Below are positions 36,284 through 45,501 of a DNA stretch of 64,000 nucleotides, piece after piece. The stretch spans positions 124,230 through 188,229 of the forward strand of contig NZ_LMKV01000001.1 in NCBI RefSeq assembly GCF_001421665.1, in the 5' to 3' direction. Numbering within the stretch: the first letter of the stretch is position 1; each line of letters begins with the position of its first letter. The position numbers and the translations under genes are program-made. This DNA is from Sphingobium sp. Leaf26. Its GTDB lineage: Bacteria > Pseudomonadota > Alphaproteobacteria > Sphingomonadales > Sphingomonadaceae. The notes beneath the pieces were generated by a model. It saw only the letters and a list, made by a program, of their open reading frames with translations, had not been told where the DNA came from and made no database searches.

Positions 36284-37480
36284 TCAGCGTGGACGCCGCG
36301 TCACGATCGCGCCGGCCACCCCAGCGCGCAGTTCGGCGCGTACCGGATAGGTGCTGGACGGCAGATGCTGCGTCATGAACAGACCGATCAGTCGTTCGAC
36401 CGGGTCGATCCAGAAATAGGTCGAAAAGACGCCGCCCCAATAATATTCCTGACTTTCCATCCCCATGGCAAAGCCCAACCCGAAGCCGACGCCCTGATAG
36501 TCGGCCTCACTGAACATCGCGCTCGACAGGCTGGACAGGTCGCCGCCGCCCGGCAACTGGTTGCTGCGCATCTGCGCGACCGTCTCCGCCGCCAGCAGCC
36601 GTACGCCATCCAGTTCCCCGCCGCGCAGCAGCATGCGCGCGAAGCGATGATAGTCCGCCACCGACGACACCAGCCCGCCACCGCCCGACAGGAACCGCCC
36701 GGTCCGGCGCCATCCGCTGCGCGCACCGATATCGGCGATGGCAAGGCCACCATCCTCGTCCAGCCGCCAGGCGTCCGTCATCCGATGCGCCTTCTCGTCC
36801 GGCAGCACGAAGCTCGTATCGACCATGCCCAGCGGATCGAGGATATGGGTGCGGAAGAACGCCTCTAGGTCCAGCCCGCTCAGCCGCTCCACCACCACGC
36901 CCAGCACATCGGTCGACACCGAATAATTCCACCGCTCGCCCGGCGAAAATTCCAGCGGCAGGGTGGAAAGGTCCGCGACGAACTGGTCCGATGTCCGTTT
37001 CTGCTGGAACTCGTCGAGGCCGAGCTTGCGATAGCGTGCGTCGATCGGCGTCTGGCGCTGCAAGCCATAGGTCAGGCCCGACGTATGCCGCAGCAGGTCG
37101 ATCATCAGCATCGGCCTTTTGGGCTTGGCCCGATTGGCCTGCCCCACGCGCAGGTCGGCAAATTCGGGGATGATATCCGTGACCGGCGTATTCAGCGCGA
37201 CCTTGCCCGCCTCCACCAGCATCATGAAGGCGACCGATGTGATCGGCTTCGTCATCGACGCAATGCGATACAGCGCGTCGGCTTGCAGCGCTTCCCCGCT
37301 TGCCCGCGCCTGCCCGCGCACCACCGACAGCAGCACCTCTTCATCACGCGACAGCAGCAATTGCATATGGGGCAGTTTGCCGCTGGCCAGATAGGTGCGG
37401 TCCAGATGCGCGACCAGCGCGTCCAGCCGATCCGGGTCCATCCCCGCCGCCACCGCCGCCTTGCCGTCGATTCCGTCCAC
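36284..37480 (-). CDS. Serine hydrolase of the beta-lactamase/D-Ala-D-Ala carboxypeptidase (class C-like) family
   Basis: A 398-residue protein from a GTG at 37480 (VDGIDGKAAVAAGMDP); ATG 37441 (MDPDRL) is an alternative. Family motifs are the SxxK nucleophile SMTK in YRIASMTKPITSVAFM, the Tyr motif YSV in GERWNYSVSTDVLGVVVERL and the GGG block near GRFLSGGGGLVSSVADY. No signal peptide is visible from these starts. Members act as esterases or peptidases rather than resistance enzymes. The open frame continues upstream through a (GTGACG) tandem repeat that would encode Asp-Gly repeats, so the true start matters. Divergent from the ECF sigma factor. Confidence 0.85.
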   Translation of the reverse strand: MDGIDGKAAVAAGMDPDRLDALVAHLDRTYLASGKLPHMQLLLSRDEEVLLSVVRGQARASGEALQADALYRIASMTKPITSVAFMMLVEAGKVALNTPVTDIIPEFADLRVGQANRAKPKRPMLMIDLLRHTSGLTYGLQRQTPIDARYRKLGLDEFQQKRTSDQFVADLSTLPLEFSPGERWNYSVSTDVLGVVVERLSGLDLEAFFRTHILDPLGMVDTSFVLPDEKAHRMTDAWRLDEDGGLAIADIGARSGWRRTGRFLSGGGGLVSSVADYHRFARMLLRGGELDGVRLLAAETVAQMRSNQLPGGGDLSSLSSAMFSEADYQGVGFGLGFAMGMESQEYYWGGVFSTYFWIDPVERLIGLFMTQHLPSSTYPVRAELRAGVAGAIVTRRPR

Positions 37481-37500
37481 CCTGCCACCTGTCCTTCCGC

Positions 37501-37536
37501 CGTCACCGTCACCGTCACCGTCACCGTCACCGTCAC
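37501..37536. repeat. Hexanucleotide tandem repeat, 6 x CGTCAC
   Basis: Six uninterrupted copies of CGTCAC, followed by a partial copy. They lie just upstream of the likely start of the serine hydrolase and about 105 bp from the ECF sigma gene. The unit length preserves frame, so copy-number change would alter spacing in the divergent promoter region or, if translated, the number of Asp-Gly pairs. Confidence 0.95.
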
Positions 37537-37641
37537 CGCTAACGCAGCGTAACGGATGCGTAAACAGCTTGGACGTTGCCAAGACCCCACCCGCCCCTCT
37601 ATGGCAACGCGCCAGAACAGCATAACTGGACGACCACAGGC

Positions 37642-38154
37642 ATGGCCACCGGCCTCTCCGCAATCTTCATGGCCAACCGCCCCGCCCTGCTGCGCTTCCT
37701 GCGTGCACGCGGCGCGCGCGACGATGCCGAAGACCTGCTTCAGGACATGTGGATGAAGCTGGAGGCCAAGGATCTTGGCCCGGTATCCGATCCGTTGCCC
37801 TATCTGTATCGCATGGCGAACAATCTGATGCTGGACCGCTATCGCTCCACCACACGGCGCGAACGGCGCGAACAGGATTGGGCCGAGGGCGCGGGCGGCG
37901 TGATGGCCGATCCCAGCGAGGACATCGCCGTGGACGATCGCATGGTCCTGAACGAACAGTTGAACGAGGCCCGCACCGTGCTGCGCGATCTGGGGCCGCG
38001 CGTCGAACTGGTGTTCCGCCGCTTCCGGATCGAAGGCGTCGGTCAGCGGGTCATCGCCGACGAACTGGGGCTCAGCCTGACCACGGTGGAGAAGGATCTG
38101 CAAAAGGCCTATCGGGCCATGCTGTCGCTCAAGCAGAAACTGGATACGGAATGA
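37642..38154 (+). CDS. ECF RNA polymerase sigma factor (FecI-like)
   Basis: A 170-residue two-domain sigma factor. The sigma-2 region is RARGARDDAEDLLQDMWMKLE with YLYRMANNLMLDRYRSTTRR (region 2.4). The sigma-4 region is VFRRFRIEGVGQRVIADELGLSLTTVEKDLQKAYRAM. ATG at 37642 gives the usual family length. Genes for a FecR anti-sigma protein and a TonB-dependent receptor follow directly. This is the order of cell-surface signalling units, in which the receptor signals through FecR to the sigma factor. Confidence 0.93.
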   Translation: MATGLSAIFMANRPALLRFLRARGARDDAEDLLQDMWMKLEAKDLGPVSDPLPYLYRMANNLMLDRYRSTTRRERREQDWAEGAGGVMADPSEDIAVDDRMVLNEQLNEARTVLRDLGPRVELVFRRFRIEGVGQRVIADELGLSLTTVEKDLQKAYRAMLSLKQKLDTE

Positions 38155-38191
38155 GCGGGTCGGCGACGTCAGGTCTCGCAAGGGGCAAAAA

Positions 38192-39139
38192 ATGAACAGG
38201 GCCGGAGCCATGATTAACGAGGAGGCGCTGGGTTGGGTCATCCAAACCCGCGACCCGGAATTTAGCGACTGGGACGGCTTCACCGCATGGCTGGAGGCGG
38301 ACCCTGCACATGCGTCCGCCTATGATGCGCTGATGCTGGCGGACAGCGAGTTGGACAGCTTCGTGCCGTCCGAACCGGTCATCATGCCCATCGCTGCCAA
38401 TGATCCGGGCGTACCATCGCGCCGTCCGCTCCGCTGGATCGGCGGCGGTGCCGTCGCGGCGGCTCTCGTTGCGGCTGTCTCACTCGGTGTCGCAAACCGC
38501 AGCGACATCTACAGCGTCACGACCCGGCCCGGCGAAATCCGGGTCATCGCGCTGGACGACGGCACGAAGGTCGAACTGAACGGCGACACCTCCATGCGCT
38601 TTGATCGCAAGGATGCCCGCTTCGCCGCGCTCGATGCTGGCGAAGCCGCCTTCACCGTGCGCCACGATGCCGCCAATCCCTTCCGCGTCACCGTGGGCGA
38701 CGCGGTGTTCGAGGATGCCGGCACCGTCTTCAACATCGTGCGGACCAAGGCCGCGACCCGCATCGGCGTGTCGGAAGGCAAGGTGATCTACAATCCGCAG
38801 GCCGAAGCGATCGCCTTGCCCGCCGGCCGCGCACTGGCCGACGATGCGCAAGGGCTGCGCGTCATGGACATCGCCCCCGCCGCCGTCGCGAGCTGGCGTC
38901 AGGGGCAACTGGTCTACAGCAACGCGCCGGTCGCGCAGGTGGGCGAAGACGCCGCCCGCTCGCTCGGCCTGACCGTCCGCTTCACGCCGGGCGCGCAGGC
39001 GATGCGCTTTACCGGCACGATCCGGCTGGACCGCGATCCCGCGCGCTTCTTTGCGCAGGCCGCGCCGCTGATGGGCCTTTCCGCCGTGCGTCAGGGCGAC
39101 GCCTGGCTGTTGAAGGAGGGAAATGGGCCGCAGAACTGA
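38192..39139 (+). CDS. FecR family anti-sigma factor / signal transducer
   Basis: A 315-residue inner-membrane protein. The N-terminal cytoplasmic part (about residues 1-60) resembles DUF4880, with EEALGWVIQTRDPEFSDWDGFTAWLEADPAHASAYD, and would bind the sigma factor. The membrane segment GGGAVAAALVAAVSLGVA lies near residue 95. The periplasmic FecR domain follows (TRPGEIRVIALDDGTKVELNGDT, AGEAAFTVRHDAANPFRVTVG). An AAGGGG ribosome-binding site precedes ATG 38192. The gene overlaps the receptor start by 17 bp. Confidence 0.93.
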   Translation: MNRAGAMINEEALGWVIQTRDPEFSDWDGFTAWLEADPAHASAYDALMLADSELDSFVPSEPVIMPIAANDPGVPSRRPLRWIGGGAVAAALVAAVSLGVANRSDIYSVTTRPGEIRVIALDDGTKVELNGDTSMRFDRKDARFAALDAGEAAFTVRHDAANPFRVTVGDAVFEDAGTVFNIVRTKAATRIGVSEGKVIYNPQAEAIALPAGRALADDAQGLRVMDIAPAAVASWRQGQLVYSNAPVAQVGEDAARSLGLTVRFTPGAQAMRFTGTIRLDRDPARFFAQAAPLMGLSAVRQGDAWLLKEGNGPQN

Positions 39140-41573
39140 CCTTCTGATCGTCACCACGCCCCTCTTCGCGATCGCCATAGCGACAGCAACGCCCGCTTCA
39201 GGGGCGAATAGACAGGATATCAGCATCGCCCCCGGCTGGCTGGGCGAGGCAGCGATAGCGCTCGGCCGTCAAACGGGCGCCAGCATCGGCATGTCGGACC
39301 AGTCGCTCGCTGGCCTGCGCACCCCTGCCGTCCAGGGCCGGATGAATGCCGAAGCGGCGCTGCGCATCCTGCTCAAGGGCAGCGGCGCGAAGGCCCAGCG
39401 CGTCGGCAGCAATGGCTGGCGCATCGTTCGCGCCAGGTCCGCGCCGCCCCCGCCCCCAGCCGCTGCGCCCGCCCCCATGCAGGCCGCCCCACTCGCCGAT
39501 CAGCCGCCGGCCGAAATCATCGTCACCGCGTCCAAGCGCGACACGCCATTGCCGCGCTATGCCGGCATGGTGGAGGCGCTGGACGCCAGCATGTTCACCA
39601 CCGCCGAGGCGTCTGGCGGCACCGCCACGCTGCTGGCGCGCGTGGCGAGCCTGAGCTCCACCCACGCCGGCGCCGGCCGCAACAAGCTGTTCATTCGCGC
39701 CATCGCGGATTCGGGTGTCGCCGGCCCGACCCAGGCGACCACCGGCCAATATCTGGGCGACATGCGCCTGAACTATGCCGCGCCCGACCCCGACCTGAAA
39801 CTCTACGACGTGGGCCGGATCGAAGTGCTGGAAGGACCGCAGGGGACATTATACGGCGCAGGATCGCTGGGCGGCATCATCCGCGTTATGCCCAATGCGC
39901 CCAACCTCGCCGAATATGGCGGGCAGATGTCGGCCGGCCTGTCTGCTACCCAGCATGGCGATCCGGGTGGCGACCTGTCGGCCACGCTTAACATCCCGAT
40001 CGTCTCGGAAAAACTGGCGCTGCGCGTCGTCGGCTATGGCGTGCAGGATGGCGGCTATATCGACGACGTCAATCGCGGCAAGGACGACGTCAACAAGGTG
40101 CGCACCTATGGCGGCCGGACCGCGCTGCGCTTCGCCCCGGACGACGACTGGACCATCGACCTGAATAGCGTCTACCAGCATATCGACGGTGACGACGCCC
40201 AATATGCAACCCGCTCCGTCGGGCGGCTGGAACGGGCCTCCGCCGTCGCCCAGCCCTATTATTCCGACTATCTGCTCGGCAACCTGCGGATCGAGAGGCA
40301 ATGGGACAGCCTGCGCTTCGTATCCTCGACCGGCTATGTCCGCCACATTTTGGCGGAAAGCTATGACGCGACCCAGCCGGGGGGACCGCCCGCCCTGTTC
40401 CGTCAGCGCAACAAGGTCGCCATCTTCACGACTGAAAACCGGCTCGTGCGCGACCTCGACAATGGGCTGGGCTGGATATTGGGGGCCTCCTATCTCCAGA
40501 GCACGTCCGACCTCAATCGCTCGCTCACCTCCTTCGGCACGGCCGAGGTGCAGCCCGCCATCATTCCGGGCGTCGCGATGTACGGTCGCGGTATGGCCGC
40601 TCCCGCGACGGGCGTGCGCAACATGGTCAAGGAAGCGACCATGTTCGGCGAGGCGTCGTTCGAGCCGGTCAAGGGGCTGATCGCCACCTTCGGCGGTCGC
40701 CTGACCAACAGCCGCCTGTCCGGGGAAGCGCTCGATCCGGTCGCCGCCCTCTCCGACAGCGAGCTGGCGCGGGCGGAGGCGCAGGCCGACCGCAGCGAAA
40801 CGATCTTCCTGCCCTCCGCCTCGCTGCTGACCGACGCCATCCCCGATGTCACGCTCTATGCCCGGTTCCAGCAGGGCTTCCGCCCCGGCGGCCTGGCGGT
40901 GGACGACCAGCGCGTCCGCCGGTTCCAGAACGACCGCGTCTCCACCGTGGAAGTGGGCGCGCGCAAGGGTGTGCCGGGCCACGACCTGTTCGCCGCCAGC
41001 GCCAACATCGCCTATACCGACTGGCGCAACATCCAGGCCGATGTCACCGACCGCATCGGCCTGCCCACCACCGCCAATATCGGCGACGGGCGCATCTATA
41101 CCGTCGAAGGCCGCATCGTCGTGCGACCGTTGCAGCAACTGACGCTCGACGCCAGCATCATCTACAATGACAGCCGCCTGTCCCAGCCCGCCGATTTCGT
41201 GCGCGCACTATCCTATGACGGCCGCTCGCTCAGCCTGCCCAACGTCGCCAATCTCAGCGGCCGGCTGGCGGTCGATTATCGCACGACGATCGGCGACGAC
41301 ATGCGCTTCGGCCTGTCCGGCTCCGCCCGCTATGTCGGCAAGTCGCGCCTCGGCGTCGGTCCGATATTGGGGCAGACGCAGGGCGACTATGTCGACACCA
41401 GCCTGTCCGCCAGCCTGACCCATGGCCCGCTGCAATATTCGCTGTCGCTCACCAACCTGCTGGACAGCAACGGCAATCGCTTCTCGCTCGGCACCCCGTT
41501 CGACCTGCGCACCGACTATTATACCCCGCTGCGCCCCCGCACCGTCCGCATCGGCGTCGATTTCGCTTTCTGA
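39123..41573 (+). CDS. TonB-dependent receptor with N-terminal STN signalling domain
   Basis: An 816-residue outer-membrane receptor. After a signal peptide (about residues 1-27) comes an STN domain (IAPGWLGEAAIALGRQTGAS ... VGSNGWRIVRA). A Pro/Ala-rich linker, a TonB box-like EIIVTASKRDTPL, the plug (GQYLGDMRLNYAAPDPDLKLYDVGRIEVLEGPQGTLYGAGSLGGIIR) and a 22-strand type barrel ending VRIGVDFAF follow. The STN domain is the part that contacts FecR in transducing receptors. The substrate is unknown; siderophore or other large ligand uptake is inference. A strong AAGGAGG site precedes ATG 39123. Confidence 0.94.
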   Translation: MGRRTDLLIVTTPLFAIAIATATPASGANRQDISIAPGWLGEAAIALGRQTGASIGMSDQSLAGLRTPAVQGRMNAEAALRILLKGSGAKAQRVGSNGWRIVRARSAPPPPPAAAPAPMQAAPLADQPPAEIIVTASKRDTPLPRYAGMVEALDASMFTTAEASGGTATLLARVASLSSTHAGAGRNKLFIRAIADSGVAGPTQATTGQYLGDMRLNYAAPDPDLKLYDVGRIEVLEGPQGTLYGAGSLGGIIRVMPNAPNLAEYGGQMSAGLSATQHGDPGGDLSATLNIPIVSEKLALRVVGYGVQDGGYIDDVNRGKDDVNKVRTYGGRTALRFAPDDDWTIDLNSVYQHIDGDDAQYATRSVGRLERASAVAQPYYSDYLLGNLRIERQWDSLRFVSSTGYVRHILAESYDATQPGGPPALFRQRNKVAIFTTENRLVRDLDNGLGWILGASYLQSTSDLNRSLTSFGTAEVQPAIIPGVAMYGRGMAAPATGVRNMVKEATMFGEASFEPVKGLIATFGGRLTNSRLSGEALDPVAALSDSELARAEAQADRSETIFLPSASLLTDAIPDVTLYARFQQGFRPGGLAVDDQRVRRFQNDRVSTVEVGARKGVPGHDLFAASANIAYTDWRNIQADVTDRIGLPTTANIGDGRIYTVEGRIVVRPLQQLTLDASIIYNDSRLSQPADFVRALSYDGRSLSLPNVANLSGRLAVDYRTTIGDDMRFGLSGSARYVGKSRLGVGPILGQTQGDYVDTSLSASLTHGPLQYSLSLTNLLDSNGNRFSLGTPFDLRTDYYTPLRPRTVRIGVDFAF

Positions 41574-41670
41574 ACATCCATTCATCGCATTGCCTGACGG
41601 AAGCCACGGTCCGGCGACGTCCCATGCGCACGCGCGCACTTGATACAGCGCGATACGCAGAGGAGACATC

Positions 41671-44600
41671 ATGCGACATCTACTGGCCTGCACGGCGATC
41701 GCGCCCGTGCTCGTGGCCCTTACTATGGCCAACGCCGACGCCGAAACCACCATCGCCACCGCCACGACCGCTGCCGTCAAGACCTCCACCGTGGCCAACG
41801 GCGGCGCTGACGACATCACCATCAGTGCGGCCGGATCGATCAAGCTGACCAGCGGCGCCGCCGTTACCGTGGACAGCAACAACAAGGTGTCGAACGCCGG
41901 CACCATCACCATCAACGACGCGAACAACGTCACCGGCATCCTGGTCGCGCCCGGCACGACCGGCGCCATCACCAACAGCGGCACCATCACGCTGACGGAA
42001 GATTATACCGCGACCGATACCGATAAGGACGGCGACATTGACGGCCCCTTCGCCAAGGGATCGGGCAAGACCGGCATCTGGGTCCAGTCGGGCGCTGGGC
42101 ACACCGGCAATATCGACCATAGCGGCACCATCACGATCGAGGGCAACCAGTCGGCCGGCATCCGTCTGGACGGCAAGCTGACCGGCAATCTGTCGACCAG
42201 CGGCACCACCAACGTCACAGGCGACAACAGTTATGGCGTGGTCGCCAACGATGTGGCCGGCAATGTCACCTTGCGCGGGACCACGTCGGTTCAGGGCGCC
42301 AACAGCATCGGCGCCGCACTGCTGGGCGACGTCACCGGCGCGGTCAAGATTCAGGGCACGATCGCCAGCACCGGCTATCGCAGCACGACCCGTCCGACCG
42401 ACGTGACAAAGCTGGATGCGGACGACCTGCTCCAGGGCGGCTCCGCGCTGGTCATCGCCGGCAATGTGACCGGCGGCATCATATTCGACGTACCGCCCAC
42501 GCTGGACAGCACCAAGCCCGACGTCGATGGCGACGGCCTGACCGACGCCACCGAAGGCACGGCCACCGTCGTCACCTATGGCAAAGCTGCAGCGGTGCAG
42601 ATCGGCGCGGCGGACCGCGACACCATGATCGGTGCGGTCGTGGCGGGCAACACCGGCTATGGCCTGATCGTCAATGGCGGCATCGCCGGCTATGGCGTCT
42701 ATGATGGCGTGGACGCCAACGGCCTGGTTATCGGCGGGCTGGGCGGCGACGTCGGTATCGCCAAGGGCGTGAAGGTCGCTGGCACGGTCGCGGCCGTATC
42801 CTATGACAGCAACGCCACCGCCATGCGTCTGGGCAGCGGCGCCACCGCCGGCATAATCGACATCAGCGGCACCGTGGGCGCCAGCGGATCGACCAAGGAC
42901 GGCACCGTGGCGCGCGGCCTGGTCATCGACGCGGGCGCCACTGTGGGGTCGATCGTGATCAGCGGCGCGGTCGGCGCATCGGGCGGCAGCACCGAAAAGG
43001 GCAGCGCGGTTGCGATCCTCGATTCGTCGGGCACCGTCTCCAGCCTGACCAACAGCGGCAAGATCACGGCGTCGGGCGGCAAGAGCGGCTCCAACGTCGC
43101 GATCGACCTGACCGCCAACAGCAGCGGCGTCACCCTGACGCAGGCGGCGGCCTCCGCTACCGCCACCGCGCCCGGCATCGCCGGCGACATCCGCCTGGGA
43201 TCGGGCAACGATATGCTGACCGTATCGGCCGGCACGATCGCGGGCAACCTCAGCCTGGGCGCGGGCAATGACAGCATCATCCTGTCCGGCGCGTCCAGCA
43301 TGGCCGGCAATATCGCGTTCGGCACCGGCACCAACAGCCTGTCCCTCGCAGGGACGTCAAAGGTCGCTGGCACGGTCGATTTCGGCGGTGGCGCGGGTAC
43401 GCTGACGCTGGGCGGCACATCGTCCCTTTCGGGCACGATCACCAACGGCGGCAACGTCGCGGTGGCGCTGAATGGCGGCACGCTCAACAGCACCGGCACC
43501 GGCACCGTGGCGCTCGGCTCGCTGTCCGCCAGCAGCACGTCCACTTTGGGGGTCACCATCAACGGAACGACCGGCGCCAGCACCGTCTATGACGTGGCCG
43601 GGGCCGCCAGCTTCGCCAGTGGATCGCAGGTCAAGGTCAACCTGACCAAGGTCGGCGGATCGATCGGCAACTATGTCATCGTGCGCGCCGGATCGCTCAG
43701 CGGATCGCCGACGCTCACCACCGCCGCCCTGCTCCCCTATATGTTCAAGAGCAGCGTGACCGGTGACAGCGCCGCCGGCACCGTCACCCTGTCGATCGCG
43801 GCCAAGACCGTATCGGAACTGGGCCTCAGCGGCTCCACAGCCAGCGCCTATTCGGCGATCTTCAAGGCGCTGGACAATGACGCCGACGTCGCCGCCGCCT
43901 ATCTGGCGATCAATGACGGGGCGACCCTGACCGGCAATGTGCGCCAGATGCTGCCCGACCATGCCGGCGGCACGTTCGAGGCGGTCACATCGGGATCGCG
44001 CGCCACTGCCCGCATCCTGTCCGATCCCAACGGCATCTACCGCACCAAGGACGGCCGCCTCGGCTTCTGGTTGCAGCAGGTCGGTTTCGGCAGCGCCAAG
44101 AGCGTGGGCAGCACCGCATCCTACGACATCACCGGCTGGGGCGCTGGCGGTGGCGTGGAATATCTCAGCGGCATCGGCGCGTTCGGTGGCTCCTTCGCCT
44201 ATATCCATGGCAGCGACAGCAGCGGCAGTTCGAGCAATGCGGTCGATTCAGACCAGTTCGAACTGGCGGCGCACTGGCGCGGCCAATGGGGTCCGCTGCT
44301 CAGCTTCGCCCGCCTGTCGGCTGCCCGCATCAAGTTCGACGGCACCCGCAATTTCGCCAGCGGCGACGTCACCCGCACGGCGGAGGGCAATTGGAACGGT
44401 ACGCTCATGTCCGCCACGGCCGGCGCAGCCTATCAACTGGACATGGGCCGCTTCAGCCTGCGTCCGGCGCTCGGCATCGACTATTACCGGCTCAAGGAAA
44501 ATGGCTATAGCGAAAGCGGCGGCGGCGATGCGTTCAACCTGACCGTGCTGGGCCGCACCAGCGACGAACTGACCGCCAACGGCACCGTCACCGCCGGCTA

Positions 44601-44880
44601 CGACTTCGGCAGCCTGAACAAGGAAGATGGCTGGGTGCGCATCGAACTGGAAGGCGGCCGTCGCCAGATCGTGGGCGGATCGCTGGGCGATACCACCGCT
44701 TACTTCAAGGGCGGCGATCGCTTCACGCTGGTATCGGAAGACCGCACCAACGGCTGGACCGGCCGCGCCCGTCTCTATGGGGGCACCGACACCTTCCGCG
44801 TCGGCGGCGAATTCGGCGCGGAGGAACAACAAAATCACGTCGCCATCTCATTTAGGGCGACGGTAAACTTCGTCCTGTGA
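41671..44880 (+). CDS. Autotransporter (type Va) with beta-helix passenger and Ca-loop motifs
   Basis: A 1069-residue protein with signal peptide MRHLLACTAIAPVLVALTMA (cleavage near ADA). Residues about 30-760 are Gly/Ser/Thr/Asn-rich with repeated NSGTITL, SGTVGASG and GSGNDMLTVSAG-like units, the pattern of a right-handed beta-helix. Two DxDxDGxxD loops occur at residues 116-124 and 284-292. The C-terminal ~280 residues form an autotransporter barrel (GRLGFWLQQVGFGSAKSVGS ... ATVNFVL). A GAGGAG site precedes the ATG. It lies 97 bp after the receptor gene on the same strand and is followed by a terminator, so it probably belongs to the sigma/FecR/receptor unit. Confidence 0.9.
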   Translation: MRHLLACTAIAPVLVALTMANADAETTIATATTAAVKTSTVANGGADDITISAAGSIKLTSGAAVTVDSNNKVSNAGTITINDANNVTGILVAPGTTGAITNSGTITLTEDYTATDTDKDGDIDGPFAKGSGKTGIWVQSGAGHTGNIDHSGTITIEGNQSAGIRLDGKLTGNLSTSGTTNVTGDNSYGVVANDVAGNVTLRGTTSVQGANSIGAALLGDVTGAVKIQGTIASTGYRSTTRPTDVTKLDADDLLQGGSALVIAGNVTGGIIFDVPPTLDSTKPDVDGDGLTDATEGTATVVTYGKAAAVQIGAADRDTMIGAVVAGNTGYGLIVNGGIAGYGVYDGVDANGLVIGGLGGDVGIAKGVKVAGTVAAVSYDSNATAMRLGSGATAGIIDISGTVGASGSTKDGTVARGLVIDAGATVGSIVISGAVGASGGSTEKGSAVAILDSSGTVSSLTNSGKITASGGKSGSNVAIDLTANSSGVTLTQAAASATATAPGIAGDIRLGSGNDMLTVSAGTIAGNLSLGAGNDSIILSGASSMAGNIAFGTGTNSLSLAGTSKVAGTVDFGGGAGTLTLGGTSSLSGTITNGGNVAVALNGGTLNSTGTGTVALGSLSASSTSTLGVTINGTTGASTVYDVAGAASFASGSQVKVNLTKVGGSIGNYVIVRAGSLSGSPTLTTAALLPYMFKSSVTGDSAAGTVTLSIAAKTVSELGLSGSTASAYSAIFKALDNDADVAAAYLAINDGATLTGNVRQMLPDHAGGTFEAVTSGSRATARILSDPNGIYRTKDGRLGFWLQQVGFGSAKSVGSTASYDITGWGAGGGVEYLSGIGAFGGSFAYIHGSDSSGSSSNAVDSDQFELAAHWRGQWGPLLSFARLSAARIKFDGTRNFASGDVTRTAEGNWNGTLMSATAGAAYQLDMGRFSLRPALGIDYYRLKENGYSESGGGDAFNLTVLGRTSDELTANGTVTAGYDFGSLNKEDGWVRIELEGGRRQIVGGSLGDTTAYFKGGDRFTLVSEDRTNGWTGRARLYGGTDTFRVGGEFGAEEQQNHVAISFRATVNFVL

Positions 44881-44980
44881 CGTCTTGAAGATGAAAGGAC
44901 GGGCCACACCCCACAGACCCTCCCGGTCCGTCCTTTCCGCTCCGGCAACACACCCTCCCCAAGGGCGCCGGGCATAAAAG

Positions 44981-45020
44981 AGGGGCGTCGCTGGTCCCCC
45001 CGGCGGCGCCCCTTTATTTT
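44981..45020 (+). terminator. Intrinsic terminator after the autotransporter gene
   Basis: AGGGGCGTCG pairs with CGGCGCCCCT, followed by TTTATTTTTA. It closes the sigma-FecR-receptor-autotransporter block. It could also serve the lipoprotein gene read from the other strand. Confidence 0.8.
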
Positions 45021-45066
45021 TACTGTCGGCGAAAATATTCGACTGTGATCTGCACGTCACAACCGC

Positions 45067-45396
45067 TCATTTTTCGTCTGCGATCCCGATACACTGCTTC
45101 CAGATGCCACCGATGGTGCCGAACTGCTTACGATACTCGACGCGGCTGCCCGTCCCTTCCGGAAAGATAGAAAAGGCCATCGACACGCCTCCATAGCCGT
45201 TTTTGATCAAAACAACTTTCGAACCATCGTCCCGGTCCATCGCAGGCACATTATTCTTATTCGACATGCAAAAAGCGACGTCATTCACGGACTTTTGCGA
45301 ATGAAAAACTTCTGTCGGGCCCTTATCCAGCACCTTCTGGGTCGAAGCGCAGCCAGACACGGCCAAGGCTGCCAACAGGCAAACTGGAACTCTCAT
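45067..45396 (-). CDS. Small predicted lipoprotein, unknown function
   Basis: A 109-residue protein from MRVPVCLLAALAVSG with lipobox SGC, so the mature protein starts at Cys. The mature part holds two further Cys (VAFCMSNKN and WKQCIGIADEK), possibly a disulfide, and a beta-rich GYGGVSMAFSIFPEGTGSRVEYR block. A longer frame begins at 45417. GC is lower than neighbours. No family recognised. Confidence 0.7.
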   Translation of the reverse strand: MRVPVCLLAALAVSGCASTQKVLDKGPTEVFHSQKSVNDVAFCMSNKNNVPAMDRDDGSKVVLIKNGYGGVSMAFSIFPEGTGSRVEYRKQFGTIGGIWKQCIGIADEK

Positions 45397-45501
45397 GATA
45401 CCCCCATGTTTGAACACGAACCTTCAGTTTGTGCTGTCTATACTGAGACTTATCGCGCGACTTCAAAATTATGTTTCACGAGCCGTCAATTTGGGGGAGC
45501 A

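Noticed and set aside
37501..37536. Short direct repeats as a CRISPR array
   Set aside because: Contiguous 6-bp units without spacers, and no cas genes anywhere in the window.
37642..41573. Assignment of the FecI/FecR/receptor set to ferric citrate uptake
   Set aside because: Only the signalling architecture is visible; no periplasmic binding or ABC transport genes are nearby to support the substrate.
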